Assembly (NCBI GenBank): GCA_030770425.1
Contig: JASJFT010000225.1
Location: 1 to 64,000, forward strand
Length of the DNA: 64,000 bases
Source: Darksidea phi
Taxonomy: Eukaryota; Ascomycota; Dothideomycetes; Pleosporales; Lentitheciaceae
Direction: 5' to 3'
The notes under the pieces were generated by a model. The model ran no database searches. It saw only the letters and a list, made by a program, of their open reading frames with translations, and was not told the origin of the DNA. A program made the translations under genes and the position numbers. Below, one piece after another: positions 44,671 to 59,200 of the stretch. The stretch's first letter is position 1. The number at the start of each line of letters is the position of its first letter.

Positions 44671-45534
44671 TAGTAAAAAGTTTACTTTAAAAAAATATTA
44701 AGAAATATAGTATAATACTATATAATATAGTATATATTATATAAGTATTTTATATTAATTTATATCTATAGTATATTTATTTTATATTCTTAATATTATT
44801 TTATATTTATTTATATATATTATATACTTATATAATAATCTTTATACTATATATATATCTTATATAAGTATTAATAAACTATTTAATATATTATATTCTA
44901 TTTATTAGATAAGTATTAAGATATTTTATATTTATTTATATATATTATATACTTATTATAAAGCGAGATATAAGCGTAGTATATATATTTAAATCTACTA
45001 AAGTAGAATATCTCTATTAGTTCTATAAGTAGTTAGTAGTAATTACTAGAATAGATTAATAGTAATTATTAGAATAGATTAGAGAAATTACTAGAATAGA
45101 TTAGTAGTATTACTTTATTTAAATAGATAATATTTAAATATCTAATAGCTAATTATTTTATACTACTATAATACTATACCTAATTATAAAAAATATAGAC
45201 TTTTTAACTACTTCTCTAATTATACTTTATTAAAATCTACTATACTACGTATATAACTAATATAGTAACTAATATCTAAACTAATACTTTTTTTTATATA
45301 GGTATTATCCTTTTTACTAATAATACTTTTATTTAATATTAATAACTTTAATATAACTTAATAGCCTCTTCTATACTTAATATAATAAAGCTTTACTAAC
45401 TTTCTATAATAAGTTTAAGAATAGTAGATAGAAGTACTAATTATTATAGCTTTACGCGAACTATAGAATACGAAATATTCTAAGAAGATTAAAAGCTAAG
45501 ATAAGAGCTTAGTTAATAATCTAATATTATATAA

Positions 45535-45632
45535 TAATAATCTAGTTAATCTATATCTTAGCGAATAGAGTAAGTAGAGTATAATTAATAATAATCTAGT
45601 TAATCTATATCTTAGCGAATAGAGTAAATAGA
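45535..45632. repeat. 54-bp tandem repeat, two units
   Basis: TCTAGTTAATCTATATCTTA starts at 45541 and again at 45595, followed in both by GCGAATAGAGTAA. It lies within the minus-strand copia relic region. Confidence 0.65.
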
Positions 45633-45899
45633 ATAAGATAAAGTAGAATAGATATAAGAAAGTAGAGAATCTTCTAGATTTTCTATTTTAATTTTTTATA
45701 ATTAATTCTTTAGTTCTTATTTAATACTTATAAATAAGATTTATAGATTAATAAAAATAGAAGTTATATAATAATAAGATTAGTATATTATAGAATCTAT
45801 ATTAGAAGTAGACTATATAGTAAGTATAAGGTACTAGTCGTCTTAGTATATAATATCTTATTATAAAATATAATAAACGAGATAATACTAAAGGATTAG

Positions 45900-48850
45900 A
45901 TAATACTTAGTAGTATATAATATCTTATAGTAAAATATAGTAAATAAGACTTAAACTAGATTAGATAGAAATTCTAAAGGGGACTACTAATATACCCCTT
46001 TAAGGCTTATAAGGGAGAGAATTTTACTAATATTTACTAAAAAATATATAATTAAGTTTTAATAAGAAAGAAATATACTCTTTACTAGAGTATAATTTTA
46101 TAGTAAAAATACTATAAAATAATATAAAAGTACTATAAAATAGTCTAATTTTAGAATAATTATACTATAATTTATAGTATAAAACTATTATTAATAGTAA
46201 TTATATCTATTTAAATAATAAAGTTCTTATATAAGAGTAAGTAATAGGACTTAATTAATCTATTAGTAAGTATATCGATCTTAAAGAGGTAGATTATATT
46301 TAAGTTACTATTCTTAACCTTCTATTAAGTATACTTATACTAAATATTAATATACTTTAATTACTTATAGTAATTATTACTATAGATTAGTATAATTATA
46401 GAGAGATTATTAATATATAGTCTTATAGACTTAAGATTATCTTCTTTATAACTAAACTAGATAAGAAGGTTATATAGCTAAGTAGCTTTCTTTACTATAT
46501 ATATTACGATAATAAATTTAACTTTAGTAAAAAAAGTTATAATAATATACTATTTAAGTAATTTATATAAGATAAGACTACTAACTAGCTTAGAGATATA
46601 GTTATATAATAATTTTTTATTACTAGTACTATCTATATAAGTAGTATCTAAATAGATAGCTAGGCTATTTATATTAAAGCTATTATATTAAATTCTAAGA
46701 ATATAGTAATTCTTAATATAATAAATAATATATAATAGTAGATTAAGTTATTAAAAGATAGAATTACTTATAAAGCGGGCTATAAAGTATATATACTATA
46801 TTATATTAGAGTAGTATATATTTATAAAGTATAAAAGATAAGTAATAAGAAACTAATATTATTTAATAGTATTCTAAGAGATATTTATATCTTATAGATA
46901 CTCTTTAAAGTATTTTAAAAATAAAGAAACCTTTATAGATAGCTTATTATCTATATAATAGTTTATAATAAACTTATTAAAATATAAGTCTATTAAGATA
47001 AAAAGTATATACTTATTTCTATCTCTAATAATTTTAATATCTAAATAGAAGAATAGTAGTTTAAGGTCTTAAGTCTTATAATACTTAAAAATAACGTTCT
47101 TAAAGGTAGCTATATCCTTCTTAGTATAGGTAGTAAGAATAAGATTATTAATATATATAATAATAATATCTTAAGTATTCTTATTAATAAAGATATATAA
47201 ATTAGAGGTTAAAGATATATATCTAAGATCTAAAAGTAAGATTTTAAGGTTAAGATACTATAATAAGGTAGATTCTTTAAGTCTATAAATCCTATATAGT
47301 AATTAAATAGTAGTACTATCGTCTATAATATCTAGAAGAAGTTATAGAAGAATAATATACTTATCGTCTAAATAAGTATTAAGATAGATAGTAATAATAT
47401 TAATTTATTTATACTCTAGGTCCTAAAGAGTAATAAATATAAAGAGGATATATAAAGTTATTATACGTATAATATATAAGTAAATAAATTAAAAATATTC
47501 TAATTATACCTAAAAATTACTATAAATAATAAGATATACTTTATATTTAAGAAGTTTATTATTAATATTATTCTTATACTTATATATCTACTAGCTAGAT
47601 ATTACTTTATACTAGTTTAGTTCCGTAGATATTATAAGATACTAAATATTATTTTATTTAAGGGAATTAAACTTCTTATTTATAGTAAGCTAAAATTAAT
47701 TTTTATAAAGATATAATTTAAATTTATAATAATTCTTTAGTTTAGATAGAAGGCTTAATAGTAGTATATCTATAGATATCTTTATAATAGTAGAGGTAAA
47801 AACTTACTTAAATATTAAAGATATAAAGTAGAAATAATAATACTTATTTTTAGAATTATATACTAGTATATAATTTAGTCTATCTCTATATAGATTTAGA
47901 GGACTATTAAAGACTTATTCTAATAATATATTAGGTATAATAATATTCTTATCTTAGTTCTTCTTTTATATAGTAGTATTAGTAGGATTACCCTCTAGAT
48001 TAGATTATAATTCTACTACTTCTTAAAATTATTCCTACTAATTATTATCTATAGGTTTAATAGTATTAGTAACTATATTAGAAGGTAAAGTCTTAATAAC
48101 TAGAGATAATTAGGTAAAAAAGAAGAGCTTATTAGAGCTAGATATAGTAATTTTAATATTATAGTTATAGAAATCCTAGTAAACTATAGCTAAATAAATA
48201 ATATCTTTTATTTTAGAAATATATATCTCGTATATATTCTTAATAATTATACTAACTAAATAATCCTTCTAGTTATAAGATACTAGTTTCTTACTATATA
48301 TATACTTTATCTTAGATATATAAATATAACTAATATAGCTAAAAATATAAATAAGAGTAAGATTTAATATTAGATTAGAAATATTATTTTTTAATTAATA
48401 TATCTTATAAGGTATTTTCTTAATAAGAATATTAGAGATTAATAGGAAGTTCTAATTCTATACTTAATATTATACTATATATAGCTATAAATTCTAAAAA
48501 ATACTAGTAATAATATATATTATATATATATTTATAGAAATAATACTATTAGTATATTCTATAATATTATTTCTTAAGATATTATATAGTAGAGAGTACT
48601 TAAGTTTAGTATTCTTACTTTTAGTATATTATTTAAGTCGATTACTCGTAAATTTCCTAGTATTATTAAGATAGATAGTATTAATACGAAGATCTATTTC
48701 TATCTCTTAAATATTATACTACTTAATTAGTTCTTTAGTAAGTAAGACTCTAAAATTTAAATAGAATATCTAGTAGTATTAGAAAAAATTATTAGTAATA
48801 AATATTTAATAATACTCTTTATTATATTCTTTAGGTATAATAGGTTCTAT
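45900..48850 (-). mobile_element. Ty1/copia retrotransposon pol relic (RT-RNase H), RIP-inactivated
   Basis: Minus-strand translation, reading through stops, gives the reverse transcriptase active site at 47,144-47,155 as Y-I-N-N, a RIP-altered Y-V-D-D. It is followed by LILTTYTKKDIATFKN, then LKLLFFYLDIKIIRDRNK, the copia FLGIxIxRD block. Further downstream (about 46,640-46,330) comes an RNase H-like stretch, LAIYLDTTYIDS and LYINNLSIIIL. The order RT then RNase H, and the block sequences, are copia and not gypsy. The 5' part toward 48,850 is coding-like but unresolved. The ends are uncertain. Confidence 0.65.
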
Positions 48851-49116
48851 AATATAGTATATAGGTATATTAAAGATAGAGTAGTAAAGCTTACGACCCG
48901 TAGTTAAAGGAATAGAAGAGAAGAGTTAATAGAATAGGCGGCTAAATAATTAATTAATTAAACTATTTCTTCTATCTACTATATAATAGAATAAATAACG
49001 AATACTAGCTAAAGACTCTCTTAGATAATACCCTTTTAGAGTCTAGTCTAATATTTTACTACTTACCTAAGCTTTTAACGCTCGATTAGAAGGCTTTCTT
49101 TACTATTATACTATAT
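48851..49116 (-). repeat. 265-bp LTR-like block, copy 1
   Basis: Its reverse complement occurs at 55,944-56,208 with almost no length change (anchors at both ends differ by one base). It lies just upstream of the minus-strand copia pol relic, so it may be that element's 5' LTR; this is inference. The ends read TA..TA, as expected if TG..CA was changed by RIP. Confidence 0.5.
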
Positions 49117-49425
49117 TTTCCTTTCTAACTAAAAGAGCTTAGCTCCCTTAAGCTCTACTACCCGATTAAGTAACTCTATATAATACTAGTACGTTATTAA
49201 TAATAAACCCTATTACTAGTCTATTAAGAATTCTTTTTTAAGTAATCTTTACCTTTAAATAATTTTAAGAAGCTATTAATAGGTCTCTTATTTCCCCCCT
49301 TCTTTATAAATAGACTATAGTCTAATCTTAATATACTTCTCTTTCTAAGATCTTTAATAATAGGTTAGTATAATTATAAAGATAAGCTTTTTCTAGCTAG
49401 TTTTAATATATTATCGTAAAATTAT

Positions 49426-50611
49426 CCCTCTTCTAGGAGCTTAGACTACTACTTGGTATAATATTACGTTAGCTTCTAGACTAGCTATATTTTTTATAAT
49501 TCTAATTACCTTATTATATTTTAATATTTCGATATCTTATATAATAATATAGGTAGTAACTATAGAATAATAATAGCTTTTAATTTACTAATAATATATA
49601 TAGATAGTTAAACGTACTAATAACGTTAAATCCCCTACTATAAATACCTATATCTAGCCCTTTAGACCCTTATACTACTTAACTAATAATATATCTCGAT
49701 ATAGGTAGTAATAATAATAGTAAGCCTCTCTAGCTAGATATCCCTATTATCTTCTACTTCTATACTATTATTTATATCGTATCTACTATAGATATTAGCT
49801 CTATCTTCTATATTAGGTATTCGCTCCTTTAATAACCTCTTAAGAAGGCCGATTTCTTCTTTCTTAATAGTCTTCCCTATATAAGCTTTTCCTCTAGTCT
49901 ATATAAATAGTATAGCTATCTTTAGATAAAACGTCTATTCTCGTTATATAGGACCTTGGATAGAAATATAATATAGATAACTACTAATAGCTATATAAGA
50001 ATCCTATTACTACTTATTCCCTTAAATATATCTAACGTATAATTAGTTTTATATTAATAATTATTATAATCGAGAAGCCCTATTAATAGTATCTCTCTCC
50101 TATAGTATTAGAAATACTCTACTATAATATTCGAAACGTTTAGAGTACTATACTCGAATAGATTATTATACTCTAGTATCTCCTACTAAAGAACTAGGTA
50201 AATGATTATTAGTAAAGATATCTAGTTAGTAGGTATTAATAGTAAGTTTAAGAAAGAGATAAGGAAGCTAGCTAAGAATAAGAGATAGATATAGTAAATA
50301 GAATACTAGTATTATCGTAGATAATTTTTATACTATAGATAGTAGATAGTAGTATTAGTATATTAACTCCTCGCTACTACTATTAGTCTTCTAACGTTCT
50401 ATAGTTTAGTATTATATATTATTTCTTATCTAGCGTCTTAATATTCGAAATATTACCTCGTTACTTATAATCGATAGTACTATATATAGCTCTATAGCTC
50501 TATTATTATATATAAGATATAGGTATAGTACCTCTACTATATATAAACTTCTATTATATTTCGTATAAATCTTCTAAAGAAACTTCTATTATATAAATCT
50601 AAATTAAATTA
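49426..50611 (-). repeat. Long repeat arm C (LTR-like, minus orientation)
   Basis: Reverse complement of arm A, about 1.19 kb. It directly follows, on the minus strand, the 3' end of the gypsy relic at 50,640-55,944, which is where a 3' LTR should be. It retains more CpG than the copia relic to its left, so it is less decayed. Confidence 0.6.
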
Positions 50612-50639
50612 TTATAAAATTAATTAGTCTTTAATCTAG

Positions 50640-53600
50640 TTCTAACTTCTTAATAGACTTCTTTATCTTTATATAATCCTTAAACTCTTATCTAATAATC
50701 TTATAATAATATTTATAGATAAGTCTTTAAATACTCTTACTTTAACTTTTTTATAGCTAGTAATTAGTTAAAATATATATAAAAGGCCCCTTCTAGTACT
50801 CTCTTAAACTCTTTAATCTTCTTCTTATAGCTACTCTTCTTATCTATTAGCTTAATAGCCTCTTAAGCTTTTAACTTTTTAGTCTTTAAGCCTCTTAGTC
50901 TCTAAGTCTCTTACTTCTCCTTCTAGCTATATCTAATAAGGGCGTTACTATCGATTTATCTATAAGTAGTACTACTATAAATACCTCTAGTAGTAGTAGT
51001 AGTAGTAGCTAGCGCCCTTTTAACTAGCCTTTAAAAGGTAGAAAAGGTAATTAAGAATTAAAGCTCTACGATTATTTATTAATAATAGTTAATACTACTA
51101 TTCTAGAATAGTATAAGTTTTCTTTTTTTTTAATTAGTTAATATCTATATTAATTTACCTATAGTAACTTTATAGACTAATTAAATTATTAATTAAGCTT
51201 TTTAAATTAATTTTAACTAATATCTTTATAATATTAAGTATTAAGATATTTCTTTAGAGGCTATTCTACGTACTAATACTATCTAATATATAGTTTAATA
51301 TAATCTTATTATTATTTATAATTTCGACTTTCTTATAAAGAGTAATATAACTATCTATAACTTCTTTAGTTTAAGGACCTAAAGAGATTTCTATTTATAG
51401 AATATTTAGACTAATATATACTATTATATATTCTAGGTCTAAGATTATAATAGTAAAGCTAGTCTAGTCTATAATTAGTATATAAATCTAAAGATTAGTA
51501 AGGTCTAGACTAGTTATTAATAGATATATTAGAATAATTAGTTAATAGTCTAAGAATCCTATACTAACTATATAGTTAATAGAAATTTAAGATTCTACTC
51601 TATATTCTATAAGTTATTTTTAATTTTCTTCTCTTTTCTTTACTTATTAATTTATTAGATAAAATAGTACTAATACTATATATTTACTTACTAAGATCGA
51701 CTTTAGTAATATTATAGATCTAAGTAAGATATAACTATACTACTCTTCTTTTTAAACTTCTCTAATTAGCTCTTATATTAGTAGTTCTTCTTTAAACTCT
51801 TAACTAGGCTCTTAATTAAACTCTTCTTTAAATTCTTCTTTATACTACTTTATAATCTAGCTTCTTAATAAGTTTATTAAGACTAAGTCGATTAAATTAT
51901 ACTTTTATCTTTAGTCTTCTAACTATTCTCGATAATTATCTAGGTCTAAGTAGAATAGCTTTAGTAATACTAAGTAAGAATAGTATAAGCTAATTAAATA
52001 TTAATATTAATAGTATAAGCTCCGAGTATAATACGAGTACTAGAATTAATATTAAAGTAGTTTTTTAACTTAATTATTATCTTTAAATCCTAATTACTTA
52101 TATATCTAGTCTAATCTATTTACTATAACTCGTACTACTAATAAGATATTAGAGAATTCTAATATACTAATAATTCCTTATTAGTTATTTAAGAATAAGG
52201 GTAAAGATAAAGATAAGAGTAAGAATTCTAAAAATATCTATTATAATAATTATAGTAGTAGTAGAGGCCGTAGTAATAGTAGTAGTACTACTACTACTTA
52301 GATTATATAGATTTTTTAGATTTTACTTCTTTAATTAATAATTAGCTCTTAGTTCTCTTCTTTATAATCTCTTATATCTAGCTTTTAATATCTCTATATA
52401 GTCTTTAAACTTCTATAGACTAGCTTATAACTTTTAAAATTTTACTTTTTAATCTATTTCTTTCTTATTATTAATAACCCTTCTTCGTTAGGTCTATAAT
52501 AATAATAATAAGAAATAAAAATTAGGAAATTAAAATAAATAAATAGTTCTAATTATAGCTTAAGACCTATAATTTCTCTTTAATTAAATTAACTACTTTT
52601 TAGTTAATTACTCTTTATTATTACTTCTTAATTTACTATTAGTTACTTAATATTCTATTTCTTTAACTTCTAATCTAATAATAATCTATTAGATAATAAT
52701 CTTTAATAATAAAGCTTATCTTTATATCGAGGGTACTTCTATTATAGAAAACTTTATATAATTAGCTTATACTTATATTATTAGGTACTCTCTATTTAGC
52801 TCTTTAACTTCTTTATACCTTAGGGCTCTTAGTATTAAGTAATAATTATTAATTAGTAGGTTCTTTTTAATTAGCTTTATTCTATTTTATATTTCTATTA
52901 TCTTATTATCTAGGTTCTTTTAATAGAACTACTTTAACTAATTATTATATATAATATAAGTAAATAGAGTCTTATTAAGCTCCGTAAGTCTATAGTATAA
53001 GTACTTTACTCTAGCTTCTACTATATAATAAGGTTCTAGTTATCTATTATTAAACTTCTACTTTACTAATTAATTATTAGTTCTAATAGTATTTTAAATA
53101 AGAACTAAATCTCTAGCTACTAGATTATTCTAATTATCTTTTATTTAATTCTATTAATTAGCTATCTTAAGTCTATACTATTAGATATAACTAATTACTT
53201 TTACTAGCTTCTTATTCTTTTATTTAAGTTATTTTACTTAGAGTACTAGTAAATTAGAAGTTAAAATTATCTTATTCTATAAAAGTATCTACTACGATTT
53301 TAAACTAAGTTTAATTAGTAGAATAGATTAAATCTCTATTACTAGCTTAGTTAATATATATCTAGTTAAGTATTAGACTATTACTCTATTAGCCTATAGT
53401 ACTAATAATAGATTCTCTAGCTAGTAGCCTAGTAGTTTAGCTAGTATAATAACTAGTAGTTAATAACCTCTCTTAATTAAGTCTTATATCTTTAAATTAT
53501 ATAAAGACGTCTAGATTTTATATATTCTATAGTACTTAGCTAATACTTTAACTATTAATCTATTCTTAGGCCCTTTATTAATACTTAGCTAGAAAAATAC

Positions 53601-55944
53601 TTCTTATTAGTAAATAATATCCTAATAGATAAATTTTATAATATTTTTAGACGTAGTATTCTTTAAAGCCCTAGCTTTAATCTATTCTAATAGGTATTTA
53701 CGCGTAACTATAAGGAACTAAACTTCTCCTTTATTAATAGATATATAGATAATATTAATAGTCTATTAATTTTATATAATTCTAGAATTATTAATCTTAA
53801 GTATTTCTTCTATTCTATTATCTTACTTTTATTAATACTTAAGGTAGCTCTAAAGCTCTTTTACTACTATTTAAAACTAGTTTTTTTATTAAAACTAATA
53901 TTAAATTATTATAAATATTTCTTAGATATTCTAGTAGTATAGTACTTAATAAACTTTCTATACTAAAGCCTTTTAAATATTAGGATTATTAACTACCCGT
54001 TAGATAGCTAGATTCTAGATTAACTTTTTAAAAAGGTAGCTATCTTTTATAAAGAAGATCTATATAGCCTTTATCTAGCTTCTTTTTTTACTTCTTAATA
54101 GTCTATTAGGCTTATATATTATATATAAAAAGTAAATAATCTCTTTTAATTTATTTAAATAGCTATTATTAAGGATTCTTAAATTAGTAATAGAGAAGAC
54201 GTCTATTAACTTATTATATTTATTAATAATATAGTCTACGAATAGCTCTAAGTCTTTCTCTTCTTCTTAAGGTTAAATCTATCCTTCTAGTTAAGAATAT
54301 CTTAATAAGATATTAATAATTATATTCTTCTTTTTAAGCTTATATTAGATTTTAAAGTTCTAGAATAAAATTATAGCTAACTACTAATTTATTACTAATC
54401 TAAGAAGATTAGTAAATAATTAATTAAGCTATATAATTAAGATACTAGTATTTATCTTAATAGTAAATCGAGTACTATAGAGGTATAGACTAAACTTCTT
54501 TAATATTTAAAATACTACCTTATATTCTAACTTAGTAGAGTACTACTTTAATTTAGTTTTAAATTATAACGTACTTTTAAACCTAATAAGGTATTAAAGA
54601 TTATCCTTCCTAATTTATTTAAGTACTACCTTATTATCTTATTAATTAATATCTATATATAGATAGACTTAGTATCCTAATTTAATATTTAGTACTATTA
54701 AAGTAGGTACTAATATAATATTAGTTTTTAAAATTCTTATAACTTCTCTTTAAGACTCTTCTTATATTTATTTAATATCCTTATAAAGTAGTTAGAATAA
54801 GGGTTCTATCTTAAAGAAGAAGTAAAAGATCTATTACTAATAATAAATATAAATCCTAATAAATTATTAGATCTTTTTAATATTTCTATATTCTAACTAG
54901 TCCTAGATCTTCGCTACCTTACTACTATTAGAAAATTATCCTTTAATACCTACTTTATAGCCTACGATACCTAGTTAGAAGATTTCTTAATAGGACTTAG
55001 TATCTAATACTATTACTTTTATATATTTAATATTCGTTATTATTATATCTAGTTTTTAAATATATTCGAATATATATTAGTAGATTCTAGATAATACTTC
55101 TTCTTTACTATAAGTACTAGAAGGACTAGCTACTATAATATTATTAATAAATAGTAATATATTAGAAAAGTACTTCTCTAAAATCTTTATTACTATTCTT
55201 TAAAATACTACTACTAAATTAGTTATATTTATTAGAATAGTATACTATTTAATTAGTTTAATAGAAGTTTAAAAGGCTATTTTATCCCTTAAGCTTATAT
55301 AAAGTAGTATTTAATTATAACCTAAGAATAAATTAAAGAGTAAATAGATAGCTTTCCTAGTTAGCTACTTTAAAAATTTATTAATAAAAGGTAGAAGGTT
55401 TACGTCCCTCTTAGTAAAATTATTTAAAATTTAAGTATTATTAATTAATTAGTAGTCTTTATTCTTCTTAGATACTAGAAACTATAGATTATAATATTAA
55501 TTATTATATATCTTAAAAGTACCTTAGGTAATTCTTTCGTAAATTATTTAAATAATAATTAGTTTAAGCCTTTTAAGATATTAAAAGCCTTTTACTTATT
55601 AAATTTTATAAGATACTATTTAAATCTAGTATAAAGGTACTATATTAGAATAAATAATCGTTATTTTTAAGAAATTCTATATTAGGGTAGTCTTTTAATA
55701 GTATATTAGCTTATATATAAGCTCTATCTTAGTAAATTAAAGATCCTCTCTAATATATATCTTCTTTATTTAATTAGATATTAATTATTAATCTTTTAGG
55801 AAGTCTATATACTTAGACTTAAAAATCTTATTAAATATATCTACTTTTACTTTCCTTAGTAATATACGCTCGAGTTACTATTAAATAGCTCTTTCTCTTT
55901 AATTCTTTCTTTTAAAATCTATTTTAATATTCTTATAGAACTTA
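50640..55944 (-). mobile_element. Ty3/gypsy retrotransposon relic, minus copy, RIP-inactivated
   Basis: Minus-strand reverse transcriptase site F-I-N-N-I at 55,137-55,151 (from F-I-D-D-I). Integrase-like sequence lies near 53,365-53,675, and a further coding-like tail runs to 50,640. From 52,566 to about 55,945 it is the reverse complement of 60,621-64,000, with three separate anchors giving the identical coordinate sum 116,566, so no net indel. The 5' part (gag) is missing at 55,944, where the 265-bp block begins. A (TAG)7 tract sits at 50,988-51,008. Confidence 0.68.
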
Positions 55945-56208
55945 TATAGTATAGTAGTAAAGGGAGCCTTCTAATCGAGTGTCGAAAGCTTAGATAAGCG
56001 GCGGAACGTTAGGCTAGGCTCCGAAGAGCTATCGTCTAGGAGTATCTTTAGCTAGAGCTTATTATCTATCCTATTATATAGTAGATAGAGGAAATAGTTT
56101 AATTTAACTAGTTTTAGCTACCTATTCTATTAATCCTTCCCTTCTATTCCTCTAACTACGGGTCGAGAGCTCCGCTACCCTATCTCTAATATACCTATAT
56201 ACTATAGT
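55944..56208 (+). repeat. 265-bp LTR-like block, copy 2
   Basis: Reverse complement of 48,851-49,116 and less decayed (it keeps GCGGCGGAACG-type CpG sites). It sits exactly at the point where homology of the minus gypsy copy to the plus copy ends. It is therefore either a solo LTR inserted there or the start of another element. Confidence 0.5.
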
Positions 56209-59200
56209 TTTAGCGACGTCTATAGGGCTTCTAATAGTCTATCGAACTAGAGCGAAGAGAAGAGTTAGATAAAAAGACGATAGAATTAAAGAGTTTTACT
56301 ATACTATAGCCCTAAGGCTTAATTAATAATATCTAGATATAATAAATACTAGATACTATAAACGAATATATATAAGCTTAGAATAATATAATAGTATATT
56401 AGATAAAGTAATTAGGGTAAGTAATAATAGTATCGTAAACTAATACTAGATAATAATAGGAGATCCCTAAAAGGGAAGTATATAGCTAGAATATTTAGAA
56501 ATCTTAATATAAGATTAAGGGGGGGCGATATAATTATATAGCTCCCTATTAAATCTTACTTATTAATAGAAAGAGGAAAAGGATATAATAATACGAACCG
56601 CTAGCGCTATAGCGTAGTTATCGAGTTAGAAGGCTAATACTAGTATTAGTAAATCTAGGCGAAATAATAATACTAACTAGTTTACGAGGACGGAGGAGAT
56701 ATATAAGAATAATATCTTTTAGAAAATTAAGAGTACTAGATATACCCTCTTATTATTATTACTATACTTAGTTAAAACTTTATTAGTTAACGTTTAAGAT
56801 AGTACTAGCTAGCTTTAAATAATTACCCTTTAAATACCCCTAGTTAAGTAAATAACTACTCCTTAGGTAAGAAGAAAACTCGTCTAATAAAGAAAAAGGA
56901 AAGATCTCTAAAGTTAAAGACTTATTATTTATTAATATACCCGCTAGTACTTTAGAGTAAGACTAGTCTAAAAAAGAAGAAAGTAAAAAAAAGAATAAGA
57001 AGGTAAAGTATAATTAGAAGGAGAGACGTCTAATCTAATTAATTTAGAAGAAACTAGGGAAGAAGAGTATTTAGAAGAGTTATTAGTCCTATACTAAAGT
57101 TAGTAAAGTTAGCTTAAATAATAGCTCTAAGAGCGAGGATAAGTCGAACGACGACGAAGATAATATAATAGACTATAAGCTTTACTATTTAGAACTCTAA
57201 AAGAAGAAGTCTAAGAAGCTATTAATACTAACGTTTAATTTACTAATCCTTAAAATAGCTACTATTTTAATTATAAACTAACCCTAGTAACTAATTAGTA
57301 AGAGAACGAACGTCTATTTCCTATTTTTACTACGCGATTCTAACGTACTATTATTTATTAGTATAGATATTATATAGTTCTTAGAGAACTATAAGTTTAG
57401 CGTAGACGGAGTAGAATAGGACGAATAGAATAAGAAGAAATTCTTTTCTTATTTCTATAATTTATTTTAGAAAGCGTATATTATTAAGATATATTATTAT
57501 ATATCTTTAGTATAGAGTTAGACCGTATTTAAATTAATACTCTAGAAGAAATATACTAGTAAAGATATTAAATAGTAGAAGACTACCTATACCTTCCTTA
57601 AATTATAGCTAGTAGAGGTCTATTAATTACCCCTTTTACTTAACGAATACTATTACTAGTTCTTAATATATAGTAGTAGAGTATTAAACTAATTATAGAT
57701 TATAGAGATTAAGCTTAGATAGCTATTCTTTAAAGGGTTAAAGTACGATAATTAAATAATAATTATATTTAGTATAGATAAAAAGTACTAATTAGTTAAT
57801 AGAGATATATATTCCTTTAAGTTAAAGAAGATATACTAGTACCTCTAATTATTATATAAATAGAAAGAAGCTATACTCGTACTAAGTCTAGATACTAGTC
57901 TAGTAACTAGCTAGCTAGCGCGTAGGGAGATTAAAGCTTATACTAAGTAGTAGCTTTTCTACTTAGCTAAGTTTATATATTCTTAGTAATAGGAGTCTAT
58001 AGTATTATTAGGAAGGTCGATAGTAATTACTTAATTACTATCTAATTCTTAGATTAAGTAGCTTATTAATAATATAAAGGGATTAGTTTTAACCTAATAA
58101 TAATTTAATATCTAGTAATAAAGTACCCCTATAACTTAATTAGTATTCGTATAAGAGAATAATCGTTACTATACTTTCTATAAACTAGTTAAACCTACCC
58201 TCTATCTTAAGTATAACGACGAATTATACGTAAGTTCCTATAATTAAACGTAAAACCTAAAAGTAGATATATAAATAATTAGTAATTAGAAATTTTAGAA
58301 GGTAGAATATATTATTTATAGCTTAATAAACTATTAAATCTAAAGATACCTCCTATAGAGGAAGCTTCTTAATAATAGCTAGTATTATAAGAAGAAGAAT
58401 AAGAAGACTAGCTAGTTTAAATAGTACTATAGTCTATATTATCTTTATAGAGAGAAGCTTTATAGTTAAAGATCCTATACTACCCTTAATAATATATAAA
58501 AGTATCTTATTTCTTAGATAATAGAGTACTATAGAGTTATTAATATAGAGTTAATAAGACCGTTTACTAATATAAAAGGGCTTAATAAGAAGAAGAACTA
58601 CCTAATAACTAGTAGTAACGCGAATACTATTAAAATAATAAACGATACTATTAATAATAGGTTATTAGCTCTTAAGAAGGAAGGTTTAAAGAAGGCTATA
58701 GCCTTCTATCGTATACTATAGAAATAACTAGTAATTAAGAGCGCTAAAGTATTATTAATAGAAGTAAATAGTATTAAGATAAGAGACTAGAATCGTTCTC
58801 TTATAATAGCTAATAAGGTATTAGGTAACTATATTATAAAGTTAAAGTCGAAAGTAAAGATTAAGGATATTAGGCTTATTAATCTTCTAGTAGGAGAGGC
58901 CGACGAGATAGAATAGTATTAACGAGTAATTAGGAAGTTTTATAGCTCTATTTTTATATTTAATTTAAATAAAGAAGCTATAATAGATATAATAGGGTAA
59001 CCCCTAAATTAAAGAGTAGTATTAGAAGCTTTAAGTTTGTAGATCGTTTAGATAAATTAGAAATCTTAACTAGTTATTAAAAGAAAGGTACTAAAGGTAG
59101 TAATTATATAAATACCTACTAATAAAGAGTTAATATATATAATTTAGTAACTAATAATAAGTTTAATTTTAGCTATTACCCTTTAGTAGGAAGTCCACGG

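Noticed and set aside
52270..52300. Palindrome AGTAGTAGTACTACTACT as a regulatory site
   Set aside because: It sits in a TAG/TAC microsatellite within a dead retroelement and is best explained by slippage.
43200..56000. CRISPR-like short spaced repeats
   Set aside because: The repeated motifs come from low complexity and tandem duplication, have no regular spacers, and the genome is eukaryotic.
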